This document shows positions 30,147 to 39,734 of a stretch of 64,000 bases of DNA, in pieces (within the stretch, counting starts at the first letter, position 1; each line of letters opens with the position of its first letter). The position numbers and the translations under genes are program-made. The stretch comes from an uncultured Paracoccaceae bacterium (GTDB lineage Bacteria > Pseudomonadota > Alphaproteobacteria > Rhodobacterales > Rhodobacteraceae): contig CATOSU010000002.1 of assembly GCA_951812615.1 (NCBI GenBank), positions 1,550,001-1,614,000 on the forward strand, given 5' to 3'. The notes under the pieces were generated by a model. It saw nothing but the letters and a program-made list of their open reading frames with translations. It was not told the DNA's origin and searched no databases.

Positions 30147-31679
30147 ATGCGCGGGCCGCATAATATCTGGCGGCTGGTCCGTACCGGCGCGACGCTGGAG
30201 CGGACCGGCGCGATGAAGGTCGTGCTGGATGCGTTCGATGCGCCGCGCCCGCTGCGGGTTGTGGCCCGGACGCTGGGCTGGCCGTTCAAGTGGCTGGGGT
30301 TCCGGGGCGATCCGTCGATGCCGCCGGCCACCCGCGCGCTGACGGCGCTGGGCCCGGCCTATATCAAGTTCGGCCAGATCCTTTCGACCCGCCCGGATGT
30401 GGTGGGCGATGAACTGGCTGTGCAGTTGCGTGTGTTGCAGGACAAGCTGCCGCCTTTTGCGGTGGAGGAGGCCCGGGACGAGGTTGCGCGCGAGCTGGGC
30501 CATACCACGGGCGAGCTGTTTTCCGAGTTCAGCGATCCGATTGCTGCGGCGTCGATTGCGCAGGTGCACAAGGCCGCGCTGGCCGAAACCGGCGAGGCGG
30601 TGGCGGTCAAGGTGCTGCGCCCGGGGATCGAGCGGGCGTTTCGCAAGGATATCGACGCGTTCTACCTTGCCGCGCGGATCGTCGAGCTGGCCGCGCCCGG
30701 TGCCCGGCGTCTGCGCCCGATGGATGTGGTTGCCCATTTCGACGGGGTGGTGCGCGGCGAACTGGACCTGAGGGTGGAAAGCGCGGCGGCCTCGGAGTTT
30801 GCCGACAACACCAAGGACGATGCGGGGTTTCAGGTGCCCGCGCTGAAATGGGGGCATTCAGCCCGGCGGGTGATGACGCTGGGCTGGGCGGATGGTGCGC
30901 CGCTGGGGGACAATGATGCGCTGGATGCCGCGGGGCATGACCGGCGTGTATTGGCGGAACGTGTGCTGACGCTGTTTCTGATGCATGCGCTGCGCGATGG
31001 GTTTTTTCATGCTGACATGCATCAGGGAAACCTGAAGGTCGCGCCGAACGGGGACATCATCGCCTATGATTTCGGCATCATGGGCCAGATCGACGAATAT
31101 ACCCGCCGGGTCTATGCGCAGATCCTGTTCGGGTTTATCCGGCGCGATTACAAACGTGTGGCCGAGGTGCATTTCGAGGCCGGATATGTGCCTGCCGACC
31201 GCGATGTCGACGAGTTTGCCCGTGCGCTGCGCGCGGTGGGGGAGCCGATTTTCGGCATGGATGCCTCGCATATATCGATGGCGCGGCTGCTGACCTATCT
31301 GTTCGAGGTGACCGAGCGGTTCGGCATGGAAACCCGGACCGAGCTGATCCTGTTGCAGCGCACGATGGTGGTGGTCGAGGGTGTGGCGCGTTCGCTGGAC
31401 CCGCATATCAACATCTGGGAGGTCGCCCGCCCGGTGGTGACGGATTACATCAACGAATCGATCGGTCCACGGGCGGTCTTGCAGGATGTTGCAAAGGCGG
31501 CCCGCGTGGTGTCGCGGCTGGGGCCGCGTTTGCCGGACCTGCTGGAGGGGATGCTGGCCGCGCAGCAGGATGACGGCCATGACCGGCGCATGCAGAAACG
31601 TCTGGACCGGTTGCGCGGGGCGGTCATGGGGGCCGCGGGCGTTCTGATACTGGTTCTGGTTTTTCAGTTGCTCGCCTGA
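30147..31679 (+). CDS. ubiB: Ubiquinone biosynthesis protein UbiB (ABC1 kinase-like)
   Basis: 510 aa atypical protein kinase-like ATPase needed for coenzyme Q synthesis. Family motifs include the KxGQ-type helix YIKFGQILSTRPD, the nucleotide-binding lysine in AVAVKVLRPGIE, FFHADMHQGNLKVAPNGDII and the DFG-like YDFGIMG. A C-terminal hydrophobic segment (AAGVLILVLVFQLLA) is the usual membrane anchor. It starts 3 bases after ubiE and is co-transcribed. The customary downstream dfp/coaBC gene is replaced here by a Fe-S protein gene. Confidence 0.95.
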   Translation: MRGPHNIWRLVRTGATLERTGAMKVVLDAFDAPRPLRVVARTLGWPFKWLGFRGDPSMPPATRALTALGPAYIKFGQILSTRPDVVGDELAVQLRVLQDKLPPFAVEEARDEVARELGHTTGELFSEFSDPIAAASIAQVHKAALAETGEAVAVKVLRPGIERAFRKDIDAFYLAARIVELAAPGARRLRPMDVVAHFDGVVRGELDLRVESAAASEFADNTKDDAGFQVPALKWGHSARRVMTLGWADGAPLGDNDALDAAGHDRRVLAERVLTLFLMHALRDGFFHADMHQGNLKVAPNGDIIAYDFGIMGQIDEYTRRVYAQILFGFIRRDYKRVAEVHFEAGYVPADRDVDEFARALRAVGEPIFGMDASHISMARLLTYLFEVTERFGMETRTELILLQRTMVVVEGVARSLDPHINIWEVARPVVTDYINESIGPRAVLQDVAKAARVVSRLGPRLPDLLEGMLAAQQDDGHDRRMQKRLDRLRGAVMGAAGVLILVLVFQLLA

Positions 31680-31725
31680 GTGGCGATGCGCGGTCATCAC
31701 AGATGGGAGACAGCCCGGTGGAGCC

Positions 31726-32742
31726 GTGTTAGGTTTGGCCATGCCAAAGCCAAATCCGCATCGCCCGTTTGAGCCTGATCCGGATCAGGTTGCCCTGCAT
31801 CCCGGTGTCGATGGGAACGTCATCAACGGGCTCGGGGACAGCACGCCGCGCCGACCTGCGATGGTCTATTGGGCGCCGGACCCGACAGACATACCGCATG
31901 GCGGTATGCAGATGTATTTCTACAAACGGTCGGCCGGAAACCCGGCTTTTGCAGACAGCCGGGCCGAGCGGCAGAAGATTCTGGACGCGCCGTTGCCGGA
32001 GATCGCGGACCGGGTGGCGGACCGCAGCCCGCAGGACTGGACCGGCGGCCTGTCGCATTTCGTGGCGCAGGGCGATTGCGAAATGACGGGTGTCGCCGGG
32101 ATGCGGCCCGAATGGGTGTTCGAAGGGTACGAGATTTCATTTTCCCGGGTGATCATTCTGGGCGTTCAGCACAATTACGACCGGATCCGCACCGCGCCCG
32201 AAGATGCCGCCGGACTGGAAGTGTTGCATCAGTATGGCCGGGCGGCTGCCGCGGCCAAGACCGTGGCCGGCTGGATCCGCACACAGGGCTGGGACGCGGA
32301 GCCCGTGACCGGTCCGATGACCGGGGCGCTGGCGATGATCCCGCCGGCGCTGGCCTGCGGATTTGGTGAGCTTGGCAAGCACGGGTCGGTGATCAACCCG
32401 GAGCTTGGGGCGTCTTTCCGGCTGTCGGCCGTTCTGACGGATGCGCCGTTTGCGCCCACGCCGCCGCGGGAATTCGGGATCGACGATTTTTGCCGGAGCT
32501 GCCGCATCTGCGAGGATGCCTGTCCGCCGGAAGCGTTGCAGCCGGCCCCGCAAATGGTTCGCGGGGTGGAGAAATGGTATGTCGATTTCGAGAAATGCCT
32601 GCCCTTTTTCAACCAGACGTCGGGCTGTGCGATCTGTATTGCTGTTTGTCCGTGGTCGCGGCCCGGGGTTGGCGTGAATCTGGCGTCCAAGCTGGCGCGG
32701 CGGGCCGAGCGGTTGAGCGCGGAACAGGCGGCGGCCGGCTGA
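31726..32742 (+). CDS. Reductive dehalogenase-like Fe-S protein
   Basis: 338 aa from GTG 31726; ATG 31741 is the alternative. The central and C-terminal parts match the RdhA catalytic core: PPALACGFGELGKHG, then VINPELGASFRLSAVLTDAP. After these come a 4Fe-4S motif CRSCRICEDACP and a second cluster formed by CLPFFNQTSGCAICIAVCPW. Family members bind a cobamide and remove halogens from organohalides; the related QueG reductase is less similar around the second cluster. No Tat signal, so it is cytoplasmic, unlike respiratory RdhA proteins. No fused reductase domain, membrane anchor RdhB or regulator is nearby. Function is therefore uncertain. Confidence 0.75.
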   Translation: MLGLAMPKPNPHRPFEPDPDQVALHPGVDGNVINGLGDSTPRRPAMVYWAPDPTDIPHGGMQMYFYKRSAGNPAFADSRAERQKILDAPLPEIADRVADRSPQDWTGGLSHFVAQGDCEMTGVAGMRPEWVFEGYEISFSRVIILGVQHNYDRIRTAPEDAAGLEVLHQYGRAAAAAKTVAGWIRTQGWDAEPVTGPMTGALAMIPPALACGFGELGKHGSVINPELGASFRLSAVLTDAPFAPTPPREFGIDDFCRSCRICEDACPPEALQPAPQMVRGVEKWYVDFEKCLPFFNQTSGCAICIAVCPWSRPGVGVNLASKLARRAERLSAEQAAAG

Positions 32743-32826
32743 CCGCCGGGCCCGCGGGCCGAAGTGCGGGATGCGGCCGGGACTGGCCGGCCGCGATCCC
32801 TGATTGGTCAATCAAACGGCTGTAGA

Positions 32827-34002
32827 TCAGAGCCGTTCGAGCGCGAAGGCGATGCCCTGACCGCCGCCGATGCACATGGTCACCAGTGCCTTCTGGCCGC
32901 CGATGCGTTCCAGTTCATAGAGCGCCTTGACGGTGAGGATCGCGCCGGTCGCGCCCACCGGGTGACCCAGGGCGATGGCGCCGCCATTGGGGTTCACCTT
33001 GTCGGTGTTGAGGCCGAGTTCGCGGTTCACGGCAATCGCCTGTGCGGCAAAGGCTTCGTTCGATTCGATGACGTCGAAATCGTCGGCCGTCAGCCCGGTT
33101 CTTTCCATCAGGTTGCGAACCGCCGGGATCGGGCCGATGCCCATCACCTCGGGCCGGACACCGGAATGGGCATAGCCCAGCACGCGTGCCTTGGGCTTCA
33201 GCCCGGCGGCCTCGGCGGCCTCGGCGCGGGCAAAGACCAGCGCGGCGGCGCCGTCATTGATCCCGCTGGCGTTGCCGGCGGTCACGGTGCCGTCCTTCTG
33301 GAACACGGTGCGCAGACCGGCCAGCGCCTCCATCGAGGTCTGCTTGGGGTGCTCGTCGACCGTGAAGGGGACCATGTCGCGTCTGACCTTGACCTCGACC
33401 GCCGCGATCTGGCTGTCGAATCGGCCGTCGGCCATGGCTTCGGCCGCACGGTTCTGGCTGGTCATGGCGAAGGCGTCCTGATCCTCGCGCGAGATCTGGT
33501 GTTCCTTGGCAACGTTTTCGGCGGTGACGCCCATATGTCCGGTGCCGAAGGGGCAGGTCAGTGCGCCGAGCATCATGTCCAGCGTCTTGACGTCGCCCAT
33601 CTTCTGGCCCCAGCGCTGGGACGGTGTGATGAACGGGCTGCGCGACATGCTTTCGGCGCCACCTGCAAGGGCGAAATCAGCGTCGCCCAGCATCAGGGAT
33701 TGTACAGCGGAAACAATGGCCTGAGCGCCTGAGCCGCAGAGGCGGTTGACGTTCATTGCCGGTGTGCCCTCGGGGATGCCGGCCTGCATCGCGGCAACGC
33801 GCGACAGGTACATATCGCGCGGCTCGGTGTTGATGACATGGCCGAACACCACGTTGCCGATCTGTCCCGGTTCAACCCCGGACCGTTCCATCGCGGCCTC
33901 GGAGGCGACGGTGGCAAGGTCGATGGGCGCGGTGCTGCTGAGCGCGCCGCCGAAGGTGCCGATGGCGGTGCGGGCGCCATCGAGAAGGACAATATCAGAC
34001 AT
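32827..34002 (-). CDS. Acetyl-CoA C-acyltransferase (thiolase)
   Basis: 391 aa thiolase. The nucleophilic Cys lies in NVNRLCGSGAQAI, the His in GGAIALGHPVGATG and the second Cys in MCIGGGQGIAFALE, so the triad is complete. It either joins two acetyl-CoA to acetoacetyl-CoA (PHB synthesis) or cleaves 3-ketoacyl-CoA (beta-oxidation); sequence resembles BktB-type broad beta-ketothiolases. Single gene, divergent from the XRE-cupin regulator. Confidence 0.93.
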   Translation of the reverse strand: MSDIVLLDGARTAIGTFGGALSSTAPIDLATVASEAAMERSGVEPGQIGNVVFGHVINTEPRDMYLSRVAAMQAGIPEGTPAMNVNRLCGSGAQAIVSAVQSLMLGDADFALAGGAESMSRSPFITPSQRWGQKMGDVKTLDMMLGALTCPFGTGHMGVTAENVAKEHQISREDQDAFAMTSQNRAAEAMADGRFDSQIAAVEVKVRRDMVPFTVDEHPKQTSMEALAGLRTVFQKDGTVTAGNASGINDGAAALVFARAEAAEAAGLKPKARVLGYAHSGVRPEVMGIGPIPAVRNLMERTGLTADDFDVIESNEAFAAQAIAVNRELGLNTDKVNPNGGAIALGHPVGATGAILTVKALYELERIGGQKALVTMCIGGGQGIAFALERL

Positions 34003-34153
34003 GGGAAACTCCTGTGGTTGCTGGCGGCACTATGCACATGCAGCACAACTGTTCCAGAGAGCGGAATGACGCGTTGGGGGAATAGCCGGGAGGCGCGCGA
34101 GGATTGGCGGCCGGTTATTGACATTTGCCCCCGGACGCCGCTTCCATTCCGTC

Positions 34154-34720
34154 ATGACGGATGAACCTGACGATATTTTGTCGAAGCTGCCGGCCCGGCT
34201 GAAAGAGGCCCGCCGGGCACAGGGCCTGTCGCTGGAAGCGGTCGCCAACCTTTCCGGGGTTTCCCGCTCGATGGTCAGCCAGATCGAGCGCGGGGAAAGT
34301 TCACCCACCATCGCGACGCTGTGGAACCTGACCCGGGCGTTGCAGGTTGATTTTGCGGGCTTGCTGGAGGATCGCGACAATGCCGACCGGGTCGAGGTTC
34401 TGCGGCAGTCCGAGGTTCCGTCGATCGACAATATGGGCAAGGGGTGCCTGATCCGGATCCTGTCGCCGCCGGAGGATGCCGGCGGGCATGAAGTATACGA
34501 TATCCGGTTCGAGCCGGATGGCGCGCTGATCAGCCAGCCGCATGGCCGGGGTGTGCAGGAGCAGTTAACGGTTCTCGAAGGGTCCGTCCGTGTCGCCAGC
34601 GGATCCGCGGCCGGTGATCTGGGCCCCGGGGATACCGCGCGCTATGCCGCGGACGTGGCCCATTCCATCCATGCCACGGATGGAGCCGCGCGGATTTTTC
34701 TGATCGTGAAGCAAGCCTGA
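34154..34720 (+). CDS. XRE-family regulator with cupin domain
   Basis: 188 aa. Residues about 8-70 form a lambda-repressor-like helix-turn-helix (LEAVANLSGVSRSMVSQIER); residues about 110-185 form a cupin sensor (VQEQLTVLEGSVRVASG). Proteins of this kind often control amino-acid or polyamine genes and bind the effector in the cupin. ATG 34154 is chosen over 34118 because the HTH then has the usual short leader. It points at kbl-tdh 140 bases downstream, whose upstream region is AT-rich and repeat-laden, so it probably regulates them (inference). Confidence 0.88.
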   Translation: MTDEPDDILSKLPARLKEARRAQGLSLEAVANLSGVSRSMVSQIERGESSPTIATLWNLTRALQVDFAGLLEDRDNADRVEVLRQSEVPSIDNMGKGCLIRILSPPEDAGGHEVYDIRFEPDGALISQPHGRGVQEQLTVLEGSVRVASGSAAGDLGPGDTARYAADVAHSIHATDGAARIFLIVKQA

Positions 34721-34762
34721 AACCGGTGACAGTCCGGACCGGCGCCGGTTGGCGATCGTCCA

Positions 34763-34845
34763 ATTCCGTTTTGGTGAAAATTTTTCCGTAATTGTGGAAT
34801 CTTTTATTTCGGAAATCTATCCGTTATGATAGATGGACTTCCGTA
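34763..34845 (+). promoter_or_regulatory. kbl-tdh control region with phased CCGT motifs
   Basis: Four TTCCGT/ATCCGT-type motifs have CCGT at 34766, 34786, 34821 and 34841, spaced 20, 35 and 20 bases, with an inverted TTTCGGAAA at 34807-34815. TATGAT at 34825-34830 could be a -10 box. The region is much more AT-rich than its surroundings and ends at the kbl Shine-Dalgarno AGGAG (34848). A regulator binding on one helix face, likely the adjacent XRE-cupin protein, would explain the spacing. Confidence 0.5.
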
Positions 34846-34860
34846 ACAGGAGATACCGCA

Positions 34861-36045
34861 ATGCCCGATTCCTTTCTGAACCACCTGTCGGACACGCTGA
34901 CCCGGATCGAGGCGGACGGGCTATACAAGCGTGAACGGCTGATCACGTCGCCACAGGGTGGCGAGATTACCGTTGGCGGTCGCAAGGTCATCAACCTGTG
35001 TGCCAACAACTATCTTGGCCTTGCCGACCACCCGGATCTGATCGCGGCGGCGCAGGCGGCGATGGAGCCGAAGGGGTTCGGCATGGCCAGCGTGCGGTTC
35101 ATCTGCGGGACACAGGACATTCACCGCACATTGGAGCAGCGGCTGGCCGGTTTTCTGAACATGGACGATGCAATCCTGTTCGCGGCCTGTTTCGACGCCA
35201 ATGGCGGGCTGTTCGAACCGCTGCTGGGACCGGAGGACGCGATTGTATCGGACAGCCTGAACCATGCGTCGATCATCGACGGCATCCGCCTGTGCAAGGC
35301 ACAGCGCTATCGCTATGCGAACAACGACATGGCCGATCTGGAGGCGCAGCTGAAAGCGGCCAGGGCAGCCGGTGCGCGGCACGTGATGATTGCCACGGAC
35401 GGCGTGTTTTCAATGGATGGATATCTGGCCAACCTGCCGGAAATCGTGCGGCTGGCCGAGGCCTATGACGCGGTGACGATGGTGGATGATTGCCACGCGA
35501 CCGGGTTCATGGGGCCGCGGGGGGCCGGCACGCCGGACCATCACGGGGTCGGGGTGGACATCCTGACGGGCACGCTGGGCAAGGCGCTGGGCGGGGCCAT
35601 TGGTGGCTATATCGCCGGGCCGCAGCCGGTCATTGACCTGTTGCGGCAGCGGGCGCGGCCGTATCTGTTCTCCAATTCGCTGCCGCCCGCGATTGTCGCG
35701 GCAGGGATCGAGGCGATCCGGCTGGTGGAAGAGGGTGCAGGCCTGCGCGCGCGGCTGTTCGAGATCACGCGATACTGGCGGGCCGGTCTGGAGCAATTGG
35801 GGTTCGATTTGTTGCCGGGCGCGCATCCGATTGTGCCGGTGATGCTGGGTGAGGCGCAGCTGGCGCAGGACATGGCCGCGCGGCTCTTTGAGGAAGGCGT
35901 CTATGTGAGCGGGTTCTTTTTTCCCGTGGTGCCGCGCGGGCAGGCGCGGATCCGGACGCAGATGAACGCCGCCCTGACGAAAGATGAACTGGACCGGGCG
36001 CTGACGGCGTTTGGGGCCGCGGGCAAGGCAGTGGGAGTGATCTGA
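34861..36045 (+). CDS. kbl: Glycine C-acetyltransferase (2-amino-3-ketobutyrate CoA ligase)
   Basis: 394 aa PLP enzyme that cleaves 2-amino-3-oxobutanoate with CoA to glycine and acetyl-CoA, the second step of threonine breakdown. Alpha-oxoamine synthase motifs: [50 protein letters not shown] and the PLP lysine in [20 protein letters not shown] 34861 has AGGAGA upstream and matches the family start. The stop overlaps tdh. Confidence 0.97.
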   Translation: MPDSFLNHLSDTLTRIEADGLYKRERLITSPQGGEITVGGRKVINLCANNYLGLADHPDLIAAAQAAMEPKGFGMASVRFICGTQDIHRTLEQRLAGFLNMDDAILFAACFDANGGLFEPLLGPEDAIVSDSLNHASIIDGIRLCKAQRYRYANNDMADLEAQLKAARAAGARHVMIATDGVFSMDGYLANLPEIVRLAEAYDAVTMVDDCHATGFMGPRGAGTPDHHGVGVDILTGTLGKALGGAIGGYIAGPQPVIDLLRQRARPYLFSNSLPPAIVAAGIEAIRLVEEGAGLRARLFEITRYWRAGLEQLGFDLLPGAHPIVPVMLGEAQLAQDMAARLFEEGVYVSGFFFPVVPRGQARIRTQMNAALTKDELDRALTAFGAAGKAVGVI

Positions 36046-37097
36046 TGCGGAACACGATGAAGGCGCTGGAAAAATCGCACGCGACAGAAGGCTTGTGGAT
36101 GATCGACGCGCCGGTGCCGGAGATCGGGCCGGACGACGTGCTGATCCGGGTCAACAAGACCGGGATTTGCGGGACGGATGTGCATATCTGGAACTGGGAT
36201 GACTGGGCGCAGCGCACGGTTCCGGTGCCGCTGATTACCGGCCACGAGTTTGCCGGGGAGATCGTCGAGATCGGGCGCAATGTCGATGATCTGGAAATCG
36301 GTCAGCGCTGTTCCGGCGAGGGGCATCTGATCGGGCGGCATTCGCGCCAGAGCCGGGCCGGAAAGTTTCATCTGGACCCGGAAACGCGGGGCATCGGGGT
36401 GAACGAACAGGGCGCCTTTGCCGAGTACCTGCGGCTGCCGGCGTTCAACGTGGTGCCGCTGCCGGATGATGTGAGCGACGATATCGGCGCGATCCTTGAT
36501 CCGCTGGGCAACGCGGTCCACACGGCTCTGAGTTTCGACCTGATCGGCGAGGACGTTCTGATCACCGGGGCCGGTCCGATCGGGATCATGGCCGCGGCGG
36601 TGGCCCGGCATGTGGGGGCACGGCACGTGGTGATCACGGATGTGAACCCGGCGCGGCTGGAACTGGCGGCGCGGGTGGCGGACGTGGTGCCGGTGAACGT
36701 GGCAGAAGAGGATCTGCAGGCGGTTCAGGACGGGTTGGGCATGACCGAGGGGTTCGATGTGGGGCTGGAGATGTCCGGGTCGCAGGCGGCGCTGGATCAG
36801 ATGGTGGAGGAGCTGGTGATGGGCGGGCGGGTTGCGCTGCTGGGTATCCCGCCGGGCAAGTCGCCGGTGGACTGGAGCCGGATCGTGTTCAAGGCTGTCA
36901 CCATCAAGGGGGTCTACGGGCGCGAGATCTTTGAGACCTGGTACAAGATGATCGCGATGCTGCAGAACGGGCTGGACGTGTCGGGCGTGATTACGCACCG
37001 GTTTGCGGCGGAGGCTTTTGCCGACGGGTTTTCGGCGATGAGATCGGGGCAGAGCGGCAAGGTGGTGCTGGACTGGACGGCCGCTCATCGGGCGTAA
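36045..37097 (+). CDS. tdh: L-threonine 3-dehydrogenase
   Basis: 350 aa zinc alcohol-dehydrogenase-family enzyme oxidising threonine to 2-amino-3-oxobutanoate with NAD. Catalytic zinc ligands C42, H67 and E68 are present ([22 protein letters not shown]), as is the Rossmann motif [15 protein letters not shown]. The structural-zinc loop, normally CxxCxxCx7C, reads [15 protein letters not shown] (residues 97-111) with no cysteine, so the second zinc is probably absent. It starts at the kbl stop. Substrate assignment rests on operon context and [15 protein letters not shown] TDH motifs. Confidence 0.94.
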   Translation: MRNTMKALEKSHATEGLWMIDAPVPEIGPDDVLIRVNKTGICGTDVHIWNWDDWAQRTVPVPLITGHEFAGEIVEIGRNVDDLEIGQRCSGEGHLIGRHSRQSRAGKFHLDPETRGIGVNEQGAFAEYLRLPAFNVVPLPDDVSDDIGAILDPLGNAVHTALSFDLIGEDVLITGAGPIGIMAAAVARHVGARHVVITDVNPARLELAARVADVVPVNVAEEDLQAVQDGLGMTEGFDVGLEMSGSQAALDQMVEELVMGGRVALLGIPPGKSPVDWSRIVFKAVTIKGVYGREIFETWYKMIAMLQNGLDVSGVITHRFAAEAFADGFSAMRSGQSGKVVLDWTAAHRA

Positions 37098-37120
37098 CCG
37101 CCCTCTTCGCTGGTGTGGGG

Positions 37121-37135
37121 CCGGTTGGGAACCGG
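37121..37135 (+). terminator. Short hairpin after tdh
   Basis: CCGGTT (37121-37126) pairs with AACCGG (37130-37135) over GGG, 24 bases after the tdh stop. There is no T run, so it is at most a weak or Rho-assisted end. Confidence 0.3.
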
Positions 37136-37221
37136 TACACTGACCCGCGCCGCAAGGGCGTACTCGTACCCGGCCAGCCCCCAACCTGCGCGCAGTTTGC
37201 CGTGCAGAGCTTGAGGAAGGG

Positions 37222-37950
37222 TTACGGAACCAGCGGCTGCCGTCCGGTTTCGGTCAGAAGCCAGCAGTCGCGCCCCTGGAATACGGCCGTGGAGAGCGGG
37301 TAATTGTAGCCCGCCCCGCTGTCGAGGTTGATGCGGTTGCCGTAATGGGTGGCGCGTTCGACCGGGGTGTGGCCATGCACGATCAGGGCGCCGTGGTCGG
37401 CGGGGTCGATATGAAACTCCTGCCGGATCCAGAGCAGGTCATTTTCCGCCTGCCGGTTCAGCGGCACGCCGGGGCGGATGCCGGCATGGGCGAAAAACAG
37501 CGGCCCCGTGGCGAAGGACAGGCGCAGGCTCTGCATGAATTCGGCGTGTTCGGGGGGAACCGCGGCGCGGAATTCGGCGGCCAGTTCGGTCTGACGGCGG
37601 CCTTCGATCCGGTCGATGCCATAGGATTGCAGGGTTTCGATGCCGCCCAGCCGGTCATGGAACCAGTGATAGCCGACCAGCAGATGCGGATCCTGGCATG
37701 GCGGGTAACGCAGAAACCATTCCATCATCCGGTCGTGGTTGCCCTTGAGAAACACCCAGTTGCGCCCGGCCGCGCGGCCTTCGATCAGGCGCCCGATCAC
37801 GGCGCGGCTGTCCGGTCCGCGGTCGACGTAGTCGCCCAGAAACACCACGCGGGCATCAGCGCCGCCATCGGCGTCGATCTTTGCCAGCGCGGCGTCAAGC
37901 ATGCCGATCTGTCCGTGGATGTCGCCGATTGCATATACCGGTGCGGTCAT
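37222..37950 (-). CDS. Metallophosphoesterase (PPP-type serine/threonine phosphatase-like)
   Basis: 242 aa with the complete calcineurin-like metal site: GDIHGQ, GDYVDRGPDSRAV, LKGNHDRMMEWFLRYP, AHAGIRPGVPL and VHGHTPVE. Relatives include bacterial PrpA/ApaH-type enzymes that dephosphorylate proteins or cleave diadenosine tetraphosphate; the target is unknown. It is convergent with tdh and follows serA across a composite repeat/hairpin region. Confidence 0.87.
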   Translation of the reverse strand: MTAPVYAIGDIHGQIGMLDAALAKIDADGGADARVVFLGDYVDRGPDSRAVIGRLIEGRAAGRNWVFLKGNHDRMMEWFLRYPPCQDPHLLVGYHWFHDRLGGIETLQSYGIDRIEGRRQTELAAEFRAAVPPEHAEFMQSLRLSFATGPLFFAHAGIRPGVPLNRQAENDLLWIRQEFHIDPADHGALIVHGHTPVERATHYGNRINLDSGAGYNYPLSTAVFQGRDCWLLTETGRQPLVP

Positions 37951-38006
37951 GGGGGCCCTCTGTGCTGTGGGCGTTACTTGCTACGTCCGGGCGCGAAGGG
38001 CAAGGC

Positions 38007-38099
38007 GGCAGGAGGGGCGCTGCCCCTCTTGCCCGTTCCGGGCAATTCACCCCGGAGTATTTTGGCATAGATGAAGGGGCCGGTCCGAAAACCGGCCCC
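38007..38099 (-). repeat. serA terminator hairpin plus AAAATACTCC composite repeat
   Basis: On the minus strand after serA come, in order, a strong hairpin (GGGGCCGGT with ACCGGCCCC, 38076-38099), the 25-base repeat CTTCATCTATGCCAAAATAC plus TCCGG (38052-38076), and a GC hairpin (GGCAGGAGGGGC with GCCCCTCTTGCC, 38007-38033). The repeat and the GAGGGGC hairpin have the same order and orientation as at 24581-24630. Confidence 0.78.
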
Positions 38100-38113
38100 G
38101 TCCTGCCCGGGGA

Positions 38114-39712
38114 TCAGGCCGCGACTTCGAATTCGAGCGGCTTGATCTGGGTAAAGAGCCCGGTTTCGGCCAGCTTGGCGCGGGCCTCGGCCGGTACCGG
38201 TTCGTCGACGTAGAGCAGGGCAATGGCCTCGCCGCCGGCATCCTTGCGGCCCAGCGTGAAGTTGGCGATGTTGACGCCGTTTTCGCCCATGGTCTGACCC
38301 AGCGTGCCGATGATGCCGGGCACGTCTTCGTTCGTGGTATAGAGCATGTGGCGGCCGATCTCTGCATCGATGTTGATGCCCTTGATCTGAATGAACCGCG
38401 GCTTGCCATCGGAAAACACGGTGCCACCGATCGAGCGTTCGCGCTTGGAGGTGACGACAGTGACCTTGATATAACCTTCGAAGGCGCCGGATTTGGCCTG
38501 GTTCGTGGTGCTGATCCGGATGCCGCGTTCTGCCGCGATCACCGGGGCCGACACCATGTTCACGTCCGGGTTCACCTTTTTCATGATCCCGGCGATGGTC
38601 GAGCTGTTGAGTGCCGGCAGGTTCATTTCGGCGACAGAGCCGTCATAGAGGATGTTGATGGCCTGGATCGGTTCGTCGGTCATCTGGCCGATGAAGCTGC
38701 CCAGATGGCCGGCAAGCGCCACCCAGGGGCCCATGACGCGGGCCTCTTCGGCGGTCATCGACGGCATGTTGAGTGCGTTTTCCACCGCGCCGTCGAGCAG
38801 GTAGTTCGACATCTGCTCGGCCACCTGCAGGGCGACGTTTTCCTGCGCTTCGGTTGTTGCCGCGCCCAGATGCGGGGTGCAGACCACGTTGGGCAGGTCG
38901 AAGAGCGGGTTTTCCTTGGCCGGTTCGGCCGAGAAAACATCGAAGGCCGCGCCGGCGACATGGCCGGATTTCAGCATGTCGGCCAGGGCGGCTTCGTCGA
39001 CCAGCCCGCCGCGGGCGCAGTTGATGATGCGCACGCCCTTGCGGGTTTTTTCAAGGTTTTCGCGCGACAGGATGTTGCGGGTCTGATCGGTCAGCGGCAC
39101 GTGCAGGGTGATGAAATCCGCGCGCGCCAGAAGGTCGTCAAGTTCGGCTTTTTCGACCTGCATTTCCTTGGCCCGGTCTTCGCCGAGGAAGGGATCGTAG
39201 GCCACGACCTTCATTTTCAGCCCGCGGGCACGGTCGCAGACAATGCCGCCGATATTGCCGGCGCCGATCACGCCCAGCGTCTTGCCGGTCAGTTCGGTGC
39301 CCATGAACCGGGACTTTTCCCATTTGCCGGCATGGGTGGAGGCGGATGCCTCGGGGATCTGCCGCGCGCAGGCGAACATCATGGCGATCGCGTGTTCGGC
39401 GGTCGTGATCATGTTGCCGAAAGGTGTGTTCATCACGATGACGCCCCTGGCCGAGGCGGCGTCCTTGTCGATGTTGTCGGTGCCGATGCCGGCGCGGCCG
39501 ATGACCTTGAGCCTGTCTGCCTTGTCGAGGATGGTCGGGGTGACCTTGGTTGCCGAGCGGATGGCAAGGCCGTCATACTGGCCGATGATTTCGGCGAGCT
39601 TTTCCTTGTCCTTGCCCACGTCGGGCAGGAAATCGACGTCGATGCCGCGGTCACGGAAGATCTGAACGGCGGTTTCGCTGAGCTTGTCGGATACGAGAAC
39701 TTTGGGAGCCAT
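38114..39712 (-). CDS. serA: D-3-phosphoglycerate dehydrogenase
   Basis: 532 aa enzyme of the first committed step of serine synthesis. The D-2-hydroxyacid dehydrogenase core has the NAD motif TLGVIGAGNIGGIVCDRA, catalytic Arg in RIINCARGGLVDE, and the terminal His in CTPHLGAATTEAQENVA. The long C terminus includes the intervening domain and an ACT domain (DVPGIIGTLGQTMGENGVNI) that usually mediates serine feedback inhibition. ATG 39712 follows AAAGGACC; the frame up to 39796 is leader. It lies 90 bases after serC on the same strand with hairpins in the gap. Confidence 0.97.
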   Translation of the reverse strand: MAPKVLVSDKLSETAVQIFRDRGIDVDFLPDVGKDKEKLAEIIGQYDGLAIRSATKVTPTILDKADRLKVIGRAGIGTDNIDKDAASARGVIVMNTPFGNMITTAEHAIAMMFACARQIPEASASTHAGKWEKSRFMGTELTGKTLGVIGAGNIGGIVCDRARGLKMKVVAYDPFLGEDRAKEMQVEKAELDDLLARADFITLHVPLTDQTRNILSRENLEKTRKGVRIINCARGGLVDEAALADMLKSGHVAGAAFDVFSAEPAKENPLFDLPNVVCTPHLGAATTEAQENVALQVAEQMSNYLLDGAVENALNMPSMTAEEARVMGPWVALAGHLGSFIGQMTDEPIQAINILYDGSVAEMNLPALNSSTIAGIMKKVNPDVNMVSAPVIAAERGIRISTTNQAKSGAFEGYIKVTVVTSKRERSIGGTVFSDGKPRFIQIKGINIDAEIGRHMLYTTNEDVPGIIGTLGQTMGENGVNIANFTLGRKDAGGEAIALLYVDEPVPAEARAKLAETGLFTQIKPLEFEVAA

Positions 39713-39734
39713 TTTTGTGGTCCTTTGCAGAGGC

